From Candidatus Roizmanbacteria bacterium CG_4_10_14_0_2_um_filter_36_35 (GTDB lineage: Bacteria; Patescibacteriota; Microgenomatia; UBA1406; GWC2-37-13): a stretch of DNA of 5,983 nt. This document shows positions 1-5,713 of the stretch, piece after piece. Under the pieces are notes generated by a model. That model did no database searches. It worked only from the letters and a program-made list of their open reading frames with translations, and was not told where the DNA came from. The stretch covers positions 1-5,983 of the forward strand of contig PFOE01000065.1 of assembly GCA_002792355.1 (NCBI GenBank). The letters run 5' to 3'. The translations under genes and the position numbers were made by a program. Position 1 is the first letter of the stretch. The number at the start of each line of letters is the position of its first letter.

Positions 1-49
1 AGAAAGTGTTAGCTTTTAAAATTAATAATTAAAATTTAAACTTATTGTT
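1..49. other. AT-rich leader upstream of the HD-domain gene
   Basis: This short stretch lies before the first gene and is almost entirely A and T after position 16. All three forward frames hit a stop here (at 10-12, 17-19 and 30-32), so any upstream + strand gene has ended by position 32. No Shine-Dalgarno motif precedes the ATG at 50. No TTGACA-like box is visible, so the promoter of the trio probably lies wholly or partly outside the window. Confidence 0.5.
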
Positions 50-1876
50 ATGCTGGATGGACAGGTAGCGATTGAGGGAGGAGCGCCAGTTATTACAAAA
101 GCAGCTACATTAGAAGTTCCTCATGCTAAGTCAATACCTAAACCAGTCGAAGCTAAAAAAGCTGTCTTTACGGAAGCTGATTTACCAAAAATAGATGGTA
201 GGGACGCGTTACGGCAAATTGCTGAAGGTAATGAGCCAAAGAATACGGAAAACGCTGGCGCTAAAGAAAAACCTGTTTTAACTTCACAATTGGCAGAATC
301 AGAACAACATTACATCGATCAAAACAAAAAAATGATTGGTCTTGAGGGCCGTTATAACGACGATAGAACAAAAGCAGATTATCTTCAAAAACAAATAGAA
401 ACATTTGCGCAAAATAGCGGTTTACAACATGAATCAATGCCAGAGTTAGAAGATAAATCATTTGATCGAGATAATCAAAAAGCTATAATGGAACGAGTTC
501 AAACTCACATTGACAGATTGTTTAACAGTGAAAAGGGGAGATTAAATCCTGAAAAACAAAGGATGGTAACAGAGCAAACACGACGTTATCTCGAACTGAT
601 TACTCAAGCACAGGGAGAAGGTGACTTACCTCAAAATCTAGACGCCCAAACTGTTTTAAGATTAATCGAAGACAATGTTTGGACACTGGCTTATCAGGAT
701 AGAGTTGCCTCGGAAAATTTACTTGGCGATCATGGTATCAGACATATTGTTGATTACAATATTCAAGCATGTGAAGCAATCGGTGATGAATTAATTCGTA
801 ACGGCCAACAAGTAAAGGCGATTGACAGATTAATTCAGCATCAGATAATGATCGATCATGATATTGGATATGCTACCGATACCGTTCGTAATGCGATCAA
901 TCGAGGATCATTTGGTGAAGACCGGGGACATAATGCTTTAGCTGCAAAATATGTTAGTGAAAAAATCAAACTTCCAGATGATTCTATGAGAAAGGTTTTT
1001 TCTGATGAACAGCTCAAAATTATCCATGAAGGGATTCTTCATCATGATTCGTCAGAAATCAATTTTCACATTGGTGACATGAGTAATGAAGCCCGTCAAG
1101 ACAATATTTTATCCGCTATTCATATTGCAGACAACACTCATGCTTTTGAGGATAAGTTACCAGAACTACTTTATACTTATCCTGATAGTCTAAGAATTAT
1201 GAGGTTGATGAAAACAGCCGGAGAGTTGGGTGATGCCGAAATATTTTCCGGGCTACAAGGACAACTGGTAGAAGGAATCCAGGCAAATCCCAACTTATCA
1301 AAAGACGATAGGGAGGCTCTTGTTCATGCTTCTCAATCACTTAATCCTGAAAGCTATAAGTTTTCTGTTGGCCGGATCTGCGGAAATAAACCAGAATTCG
1401 TTCTTAATAATGAAGGCAAAATATCAATCACCGTTCAAGAATCCTCAATTCACCAGGAGGTAGTTGGTTTATATGGTCAACAGTCTTATGATCAACTAAA
1501 AAAATTTGTTGCTGATTTAACAGGAAAAGAGAAAAAAGACGTTGATCTTAATCAAGAACGGATCGTCAGTTCTAATGGTAAGCTTGAGATAAGAACAAAG
1601 ACAGGTGAAAGACGAGCTGGTCAAGAGGAATTAACCGATTATCAACAGCAAATAGATAAATTAATTTCGGATCGATCGTTTCAAGGCTTTATTATTGGAG
1701 ACGGAACTGAAAATATGGGTGACGCGAGATTATCGTCAATCCAGTTAAATTTACAACAAGAATTAAAAAATATACCAGAAGGTTCAGAAACACGTCAACA
1801 AATAATACAACGGCTCGAACAAATTAAAACAGAAAGAAAAACTAATTTACAAAAATATTTAACGGAAAAACATTAA
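50..1876 (+). CDS. HD-domain metal-dependent phosphohydrolase-like protein, 608 aa
   Basis: The middle of the protein carries the residue order of the HD superfamily: His228/His232 (DHGIRHI), His270-Asp271 (IDHDIGY), His294 (GHNALAAKYV), His331-His332 (LHHDSS) and Asp361 (IHIADNTHAF). Known HD proteins use these residues to bind one or two metals and hydrolyse phosphomono- or phosphodiesters, including nucleotides and cyclic nucleotides. The GYP motif of cyclic-di-GMP HD-GYP enzymes is absent after HH, so that substrate is not indicated. The flanks match no family I recognise: residues 1-200 are polar, partly Pro/Ala-rich then helical; about 440-520 look beta-rich; 530-608 are Gln/Lys/Glu-rich and probably coiled coil. 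No signal peptide or membrane segment is seen, so it is probably cytoplasmic. ATG 50 is the first in-frame start after the stop at 17-19 and has no Shine-Dalgarno motif. It is first in a tight trio. The HD fold call is firm; the substrate is unknown. Confidence 0.88.
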   Translation: MLDGQVAIEGGAPVITKAATLEVPHAKSIPKPVEAKKAVFTEADLPKIDGRDALRQIAEGNEPKNTENAGAKEKPVLTSQLAESEQHYIDQNKKMIGLEGRYNDDRTKADYLQKQIETFAQNSGLQHESMPELEDKSFDRDNQKAIMERVQTHIDRLFNSEKGRLNPEKQRMVTEQTRRYLELITQAQGEGDLPQNLDAQTVLRLIEDNVWTLAYQDRVASENLLGDHGIRHIVDYNIQACEAIGDELIRNGQQVKAIDRLIQHQIMIDHDIGYATDTVRNAINRGSFGEDRGHNALAAKYVSEKIKLPDDSMRKVFSDEQLKIIHEGILHHDSSEINFHIGDMSNEARQDNILSAIHIADNTHAFEDKLPELLYTYPDSLRIMRLMKTAGELGDAEIFSGLQGQLVEGIQANPNLSKDDREALVHASQSLNPESYKFSVGRICGNKPEFVLNNEGKISITVQESSIHQEVVGLYGQQSYDQLKKFVADLTGKEKKDVDLNQERIVSSNGKLEIRTKTGERRAGQEELTDYQQQIDKLISDRSFQGFIIGDGTENMGDARLSSIQLNLQQELKNIPEGSETRQQIIQRLEQIKTERKTNLQKYLTEKH

Positions 1877-1881
1877 TTATT

Positions 1882-2331
1882 ATGGATCATTCTGAAATGG
1901 CTAATAATAAATTATCACAACTAGTTGAGAATGAAATGAACCAGGCACCTATTTTCAAAGCAGAACCAGACACACCTGAAAATCAAATAGCAAACAGTAG
2001 AAAAGCTGTTTTAAGGGGAGTATTTAATCCGATGGCCACATATATTTTAGGTAAAAGCTTAATCAAAAAGGGAGAAGTTTTAACCCCAGAAAATATTCTT
2101 CGAACAATAATTAATGAACCAGTATTTAAAGCAAATCAAAAATTGGTTGGTGTATTAATTAATAGATTTGGGTTAAATCCAAAAAGTCCAAAAGAAATGA
2201 GATGGTTAGAAGAAGAGGCGTTAAAGATAAGTCTTGAAGGAAATAGTCATCCGCTAAATATATTAGCTCAAGAAGTAACTAAAAGCTTATCAGAGGATTT
2301 AAGAAAAATATTAACACAAATAATTTTTTAA
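1882..2331 (+). CDS. Small helical protein of unknown function, 149 aa
   Basis: I do not recognise this protein. It looks soluble and mostly alpha-helical. A polar N-terminus (residues 1-35) precedes a more hydrophobic core (about 40-105), which includes NPMATYILGKSLIKKG and a segment around KLVGVLINRFGLNPKSP. A charged helical tail ends in ILTQIIF. No metal-binding or catalytic motif, signal peptide or convincing membrane segment is visible. It starts 5 bp after the stop of the HD gene, so translational coupling or at least co-transcription is likely, and it is more AT-rich than its neighbours. ATG 1882 was chosen as the first start after the upstream stop; ATG 1897 (Met6) is an alternative. 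Neither has a Shine-Dalgarno motif. It could be a partner or regulator of the HD protein, but only gene order suggests this. Confidence 0.8.
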   Translation: MDHSEMANNKLSQLVENEMNQAPIFKAEPDTPENQIANSRKAVLRGVFNPMATYILGKSLIKKGEVLTPENILRTIINEPVFKANQKLVGVLINRFGLNPKSPKEMRWLEEEALKISLEGNSHPLNILAQEVTKSLSEDLRKILTQIIF

Positions 2332-2351
2332 TCAATTAGAATAAATTTAAT

Positions 2352-3305
2352 ATGTCAGATGCCAGTACATCAGTCGCTACAGCTGAAAGATCACAAGTGC
2401 CGCCTCAACTAAATCTTGAAGCTAAACCAACAAAAGGAATTTCACCAGAAGTCAGACAGTTTAGCGAGATGGCAGAGGTGGCAATTAACGATGGCAATAA
2501 AAGAACCGAAGCTTTGGCGGGAATTGCCGGCTGGGGGATAATGGGTAGGGTTAACGGACAGCTTCAAGAAATGCATGATCAGGTAATTAGTCTTTTTAAT
2601 AATCAAAAAATTACTCAAGAAAAAACCACAGATCTATTACAAAAAATTGGTGGAATAGGAACGCAGGCTCAAGAAAATATTATTCCTTTTCTTAAAAATC
2701 TTGATGAAGCGGTCAGACAAGAAGGAAAGTCAGGGGAATTAGATTCGTTTATTAAAGATCTTAACTATCATTATCTTAAGTATGATATTAAAAGACTGGA
2801 GGGAAGCGATGATCCTAATGCAAAATTAGAGCTTGAAGAATTAAAAAGCGATTTGACAAAGGCGGAAAAGGACAGAGGAGAAAAAAAACCAGAAGATGAT
2901 GAGGTAGTTAAATTTGCTCTCACCATAAGAGGAGAAAAAGGCCTGCCGGAAAAATTTAAAGACAGCCCTCTTGAGGCAATCGATGATTTTTTTCAACATC
3001 AATTAAAAGATATTGTCAGGAGCGAAAAAACTCGGGCACAAATGGCACAAAGATTAGGAGTAGAACCTGATGATTTGACAAATCTGTTAGCGGTTTATGA
3101 ACAGGGAAGGCAGATGGAAAGGGCAATGAACGAAGTCGGAAATGAAATAAAGAACGAAGTCGGAAATGAAATAAATCCAGATTCCAAGAAAAAATTGAAA
3201 AAGGCACTCACAACAACAGGAGGTATATTAGGGTTGCTTATGGCGCTGCAAATGTGGATGGCGATGAAAAAAGAATCGTCTTCAGGTGGTCAGCAAATGG
3301 GCTAG
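2352..3305 (+). CDS. Helical protein with a C-terminal membrane anchor, unknown function, 317 aa
   Basis: I do not recognise this family. Residues 1-30 are Ser/Pro/Ala-rich and probably disordered. Residues 35-275 are charged and helical, with a Lys/Glu-rich coiled-coil-like stretch at about 145-185. An 8-residue tandem repeat (NEVGNEIK/NEVGNEIN) lies at 260-275. One hydrophobic segment follows at about 285-305 (ALTTTGGILGLLMALQMWMA), bordered by KKKLKK before and KK after, with a 10-residue polar tail. No N-terminal signal is present, so the layout is that of a tail-anchored protein with its bulk in the cytoplasm. The segment is Gly/Thr/Met-rich and only moderately hydrophobic, so membrane insertion is a prediction. 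The gene starts 20 bp after the previous one and is last in the trio. ATG 2352 lacks a Shine-Dalgarno motif. Confidence 0.82.
   Translation: MSDASTSVATAERSQVPPQLNLEAKPTKGISPEVRQFSEMAEVAINDGNKRTEALAGIAGWGIMGRVNGQLQEMHDQVISLFNNQKITQEKTTDLLQKIGGIGTQAQENIIPFLKNLDEAVRQEGKSGELDSFIKDLNYHYLKYDIKRLEGSDDPNAKLELEELKSDLTKAEKDRGEKKPEDDEVVKFALTIRGEKGLPEKFKDSPLEAIDDFFQHQLKDIVRSEKTRAQMAQRLGVEPDDLTNLLAVYEQGRQMERAMNEVGNEIKNEVGNEINPDSKKKLKKALTTTGGILGLLMALQMWMAMKKESSSGGQQMG
3128..3175 (+). repeat. 24-bp tandem repeat, two exact copies, within the tail-anchored protein gene
   Basis: Copies at 3128-3151 and 3152-3175 are identical over 24 bp and begin GAACGAAGTCGG. The unit is a multiple of three, so it adds an in-frame 8-residue repeat (NEVGNEI plus K or N) just before the basic border of the membrane segment. 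Identity at third codon positions indicates a recent duplication, probably by replication slippage. Confidence 0.93.
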
Positions 3306-3315
3306 ATATATTACT
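3306..3315. other. 10-bp gap between convergent gene ends
   Basis: The stop codons of the + strand trio (TAG, 3303-3305) and of the - strand gene (TAA, 3316-3318) are only 10 bp apart. No GC-rich stem with a T-run lies in the gap. The only nearby dyad is AACC-TTTA-GGTT at 3318-3329, inside the - strand gene, and it is too weak to call a terminator. Confidence 0.7.
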
Positions 3316-5577
3316 TTAACCTTTAGGTTCCTCAACTACTTTTCCTTCTTCTTTCTCTTCTTCTTTAGGTGGCACAAAGAACTGTTTTCTGGCTTCTTCT
3401 ATTTCGTCCCTATTAGTATTATAATCCCCTGGAATTGCTTCAAATTGACGACCTATAGCTAAAGCGCTTTTTAATTGTTTATATGTTTCTTTTTTTGCTG
3501 GGTCTTTCAGGCCTTTTTCCTTAATAAATCTTATTGGACCACGAAACATATTTTCAGAACCTTTAGGAATATTCAATATCGCATTCATCTCATCTAGAAT
3601 TTCTTCGCTTCCAACTACGCCTTGATCTATTTTTTGCATCAATTCATTAACATAAGTTTCTTCTTGGTCAAAATCCTGTATATTTTCACGAACCAGGCTT
3701 TCCGAAGGCTTTCTATTTAAGAACTCTGTTCGTTCTTGTTGATATTTTTCTTCCGCTTTTATAGCTGCTTCTGTTGCTGCTATTTCGGCTTGCCTCGCTT
3801 CTTCTTCGGCTTGCCTCGCTTCTTCTTCGGCTGCCTGCGCTTTTTCTTGGGATAGCCGCCTATCCATTTCCCTGTTTATGCCATGAGCTTCATCCCAATC
3901 TTTTGCATATTTTTCTTCGGCTGCTTTACCTTGTTCAAGGACGGCGCCAGGGACTTGTATCTCCGCCTGAGCCGCTCCTTCGATAACCAATTGTTTATAA
4001 GTCTCCCAGTCGTACTGTTGTTCTCTTATTGAATTTCTGAAAAGAAAATCAAGTCCTTTGATACCTTGATTTATTGCCTCAGGAGTTCCGATCTTCATCT
4101 TTGTTGGAGCATCGGCATCTTTAAATATCGTATAAGCTTTTTTCACAAGGGATCTTTCCGTATCGTACATTTCCAAGAAAAACTTTTTCAATAATGCTTT
4201 ATCAACGTCAGTCAGCACTCTTTTTAGGTCTTCACCAGCATTTTTAGTAACTGCTTGGATAAAACTTTCAGATATTTGTTCACGAATATTCCTCTCCACA
4301 AAATCCTCTCCAATAAGATTACTACGGCCTCTTTCTCTAAGGTTTTCAAGATTCTGCTCCTCAATTGGTATACCAAGGACAATAGCCCGCATCTTATCAG
4401 CGTTAACACCGGTAATTTCAGCAGCAACTTGAGCTAAAGAAATACGATTAGCTTCCCACATAGTCAGATTTTGCGCTTCTTTAAAGTTTCGGCTTTCCTT
4501 TATAACTTGAGAAATACGAGCAATTTCAACTTGGTCCCCGACAGTAAATCCTAACTTCCTATATACCTCTCCGTCCGTTTCGTAACCTTGGACATTAAAA
4601 GCATTAAGTAAACCAGCAAAGACGTTTCGCTTAATATTGCCAATTCTATGACGAAGTTCTTGAGCTTCGACAACAGTCCCGGCTGTCCTGACTTGGTTTT
4701 CAAGTCCGGCGATTGCAACGTGAAATTCTGCCGGCATCATAACATTTGTGATGGCTTTAGCGACATGAATATCGATTAATGCCGAATATTCGGGAACAAG
4801 AACTCCTTCTTTCCGATCAACAACAATAGGAGTTTCACCAGTTAGAATTTTACTAACTCCTTCTTCGCCATAAGCTTCTTTGACAAGCTTGGCCATAATT
4901 TGTCTTTGCGCTAGATTTTCGTCAGGCTTCAGTGCATAAGGTCTGTAACCCTGCTCAACAATATATTGAGATAATTCTTCACGTCCGCCAGCAGCCAACG
5001 CATTAAGGAATGTTAAATTTGAAAAGACGCCTTTTCTTTGAAAGTCAACTTTTTTTCTATCAAACATTAGTTTGCTTACTTCATCTAAATACTGTGAGGT
5101 AGTAGTAGAATTAGCTTTTCCAAGACGGTGGAGAATAAGACTAATGACTTCAGCTTTTTGCAGTCTGCTTCTTAAAGGCGGTAGTTCGAGCCCGGCCTTT
5201 TCGCCCCTTTGAAAATTCTTTGGAACAAGATGCATGTCTTGAAGATCTTGTTCTGTTATAATGCCGCTGTTAAGCCTAATACCTTCCTGAAGCATAATTC
5301 TAAGTTGTTCATCGTCGGTAACATAGTCAACGAGATTAGTATCTTTTTCACCAACTTTGATTTTAGTGGATTTACGCATTTTTTCTGCATCGACCTGCTT
5401 GTCGACTTCTATCTTACCGCCTCGAGCATTAATCTCCGGAATCTTATCAAGCATACCGTCAACCTTTCTTACTCGTTCCCAAGCAATGGGTGCATTTTTC
5501 AATACTTCGGGAAGAACTGCAGCTTTTGCTAATTCTGAAGAAATATTTTGCGGGACTGGTGGTGGTGCTTCTGGCAT
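3316..5577 (-). CDS. Large helical soluble protein of unknown function, 753 aa
   Basis: I recognise no catalytic motif or known family. The N-terminus is Pro-rich (MPEAPPPVPQ). Residues about 80-540 form a largely helical, mixed-charge body that reads as folded protein, for example around LTFLNALAAGGREELSQYIV (188-207). Residues about 545-620 are Glu/Ala/Lys/Gln-rich and probably a long coiled coil, containing two exact 7-residue repeats (EEEARQA, 584-597). After a further helical region (620-735) the protein ends in a Lys/Glu-rich, probably disordered tail. No signal peptide or membrane segment is seen, so it is probably cytoplasmic, perhaps a scaffold or structural protein; that role is inference. 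ATG 5577 has two candidate promoters upstream and no Shine-Dalgarno motif. It is convergent with the HD-gene trio and divergent from the gene at 5714. Confidence 0.85.
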   Translation of the reverse strand: MPEAPPPVPQNISSELAKAAVLPEVLKNAPIAWERVRKVDGMLDKIPEINARGGKIEVDKQVDAEKMRKSTKIKVGEKDTNLVDYVTDDEQLRIMLQEGIRLNSGIITEQDLQDMHLVPKNFQRGEKAGLELPPLRSRLQKAEVISLILHRLGKANSTTTSQYLDEVSKLMFDRKKVDFQRKGVFSNLTFLNALAAGGREELSQYIVEQGYRPYALKPDENLAQRQIMAKLVKEAYGEEGVSKILTGETPIVVDRKEGVLVPEYSALIDIHVAKAITNVMMPAEFHVAIAGLENQVRTAGTVVEAQELRHRIGNIKRNVFAGLLNAFNVQGYETDGEVYRKLGFTVGDQVEIARISQVIKESRNFKEAQNLTMWEANRISLAQVAAEITGVNADKMRAIVLGIPIEEQNLENLRERGRSNLIGEDFVERNIREQISESFIQAVTKNAGEDLKRVLTDVDKALLKKFFLEMYDTERSLVKKAYTIFKDADAPTKMKIGTPEAINQGIKGLDFLFRNSIREQQYDWETYKQLVIEGAAQAEIQVPGAVLEQGKAAEEKYAKDWDEAHGINREMDRRLSQEKAQAAEEEARQAEEEARQAEIAATEAAIKAEEKYQQERTEFLNRKPSESLVRENIQDFDQEETYVNELMQKIDQGVVGSEEILDEMNAILNIPKGSENMFRGPIRFIKEKGLKDPAKKETYKQLKSALAIGRQFEAIPGDYNTNRDEIEEARKQFFVPPKEEEKEEGKVVEEPKG
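3784..3832 (-). repeat. 21-bp tandem repeat (about 2.3 copies) encoding heptads in a coiled coil
   Basis: The + strand shows TTCGGCTTGCCTCGCTTCTT plus one base at 3784-3804, an exact copy at 3805-3825, then a partial third copy to 3832. Read on the - strand in frame, each unit encodes seven residues (EEEARQA, residues 584-590 and 591-597). Seven residues is one coiled-coil heptad, so a change in copy number would lengthen or shorten the coil without breaking its register. Confidence 0.93.
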
Positions 5578-5580
5578 ATT

Positions 5581-5622
5581 TTTTAGGACTAAAACAAATT
5601 ATATAATAAATTAGTCCTTAAA
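5581..5622. promoter_or_regulatory. Inverted repeat around the -10 box of the 753-aa gene (candidate operator or leader hairpin)
   Basis: The arms TTTTAGGACTAA (5581-5592) and TTAGTCCTTAAA (5611-5622) are reverse complements at 11 of 12 positions, with a perfect 8-bp core (AGGACTAA/TTAGTCCT) and 18 bp between arms. On the - strand, the -10 box TATAAT (5598-5603) lies between the arms and the predicted start site falls in the proximal arm. A dimeric repressor bound here would block the promoter. If transcription starts further upstream, both arms enter the leader RNA and can pair. Confidence 0.6.
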
Positions 5623-5626
5623 TCAA
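5598..5626 (-). promoter_or_regulatory. Proximal sigma-70-type promoter of the 753-aa gene
   Basis: Read on the - strand, TTGATT (5626-5621, 4/6 to consensus) is followed after exactly 17 bp by a perfect TATAAT (5603-5598). The predicted start is near 5591, giving a leader of about 14 nt before the ATG at 5577. Its -35 box shares one base with the -10 box of the distal promoter, so the two are probably not occupied together. Confidence 0.55.
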
Positions 5627-5655
5627 TAATAACTGAAGACATTTCTTTTTGTCAA
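5626..5655 (-). promoter_or_regulatory. Distal sigma-70-type promoter of the 753-aa gene
   Basis: Read on the - strand, a perfect TTGACA (5655-5650) is followed after 18 bp by TATTAT (5631-5626, 5/6). The predicted start is near 5619, giving a leader of about 42 nt that contains both arms of the 5581-5622 inverted repeat. The -35 box is stronger than that of the proximal promoter and the -10 box slightly weaker. Confidence 0.5.
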
Positions 5656-5683
5656 GGGCAATATGATAATTATGAATTGACAA
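5649..5683. repeat. 7-bp inverted repeat formed by the divergent -35 boxes
   Basis: TTGTCAA (5649-5655) and TTGACAA (5677-5683) are perfect reverse complements separated by 21 bp. Each contains a consensus TTGACA, one facing left towards the 753-aa gene and one facing right towards the gene at 5714. The dyad may simply reflect back-to-back consensus boxes, or it may also be a regulator site. Confidence 0.6.
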
Positions 5684-5705
5684 TAGACTATATATTTACA
5701 ATAAT
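5677..5705 (+). promoter_or_regulatory. Sigma-70-type promoter of the gene at 5714, apparently near-leaderless
   Basis: A perfect TTGACA (5677-5682) is followed after 17 bp by AATAAT (5700-5705, 5/6). The start predicted from this pair is near 5712, only about 2 nt before the ATG at 5714, so the mRNA would be leaderless or nearly so. TACAAT at 5697-5702 is an alternative -10 box, but its spacer is only 14 bp. Confidence 0.5.
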
Positions 5706-5713
5706 AAATTATT

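Noticed and set aside
261..461. 66-aa open frame on the - strand inside the HD-domain gene
   Set aside because: It lies wholly antisense to a convincing coding region and has Phe/Leu-rich shadow-type composition.
2311..2342. Internal promoter before the 317-aa gene (TTAACA at 2311-2316, TAGAAT at 2337-2342)
   Set aside because: The spacer is 20 bp, and such matches are expected by chance in DNA this AT-rich. Co-transcription from upstream is simpler.
3016..3207. 63-aa open frame on the - strand over the tail-anchored protein gene
   Set aside because: It is antisense to the real gene, and its apparent protein repeat merely mirrors the 24-bp DNA repeat.
3318..3329. Dyad AACC-TTTA-GGTT at the convergent junction as a bidirectional terminator
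   Set aside because: A 4-bp stem with half AT pairs is too weak, and there is no adjoining T-run.
3774..3986. 70-aa Leu-rich open frame on the + strand
   Set aside because: It is antisense to the 753-aa gene. Its hydrophobic repeats result from reading the Glu/Ala heptad repeat backwards.
4224..4437. Two short open frames (- strand 4224-4427 and + strand 4255-4437) within the 753-aa gene
   Set aside because: Both overlap the long gene completely and show no independent start signal or protein-like composition.
5209..5614. Two + strand open frames (5209-5532 and 5357-5614) over the start of the 753-aa gene
   Set aside because: Both are antisense to its N-terminal coding part. The second runs through the promoter region and has no promoter of its own.
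5585..5618. The 8-bp inverted repeat core as a transcription terminator
   Set aside because: The stem is short and only half GC, the loop is 18 nt, no T-run follows on either strand in the right place, and no gene ends here.
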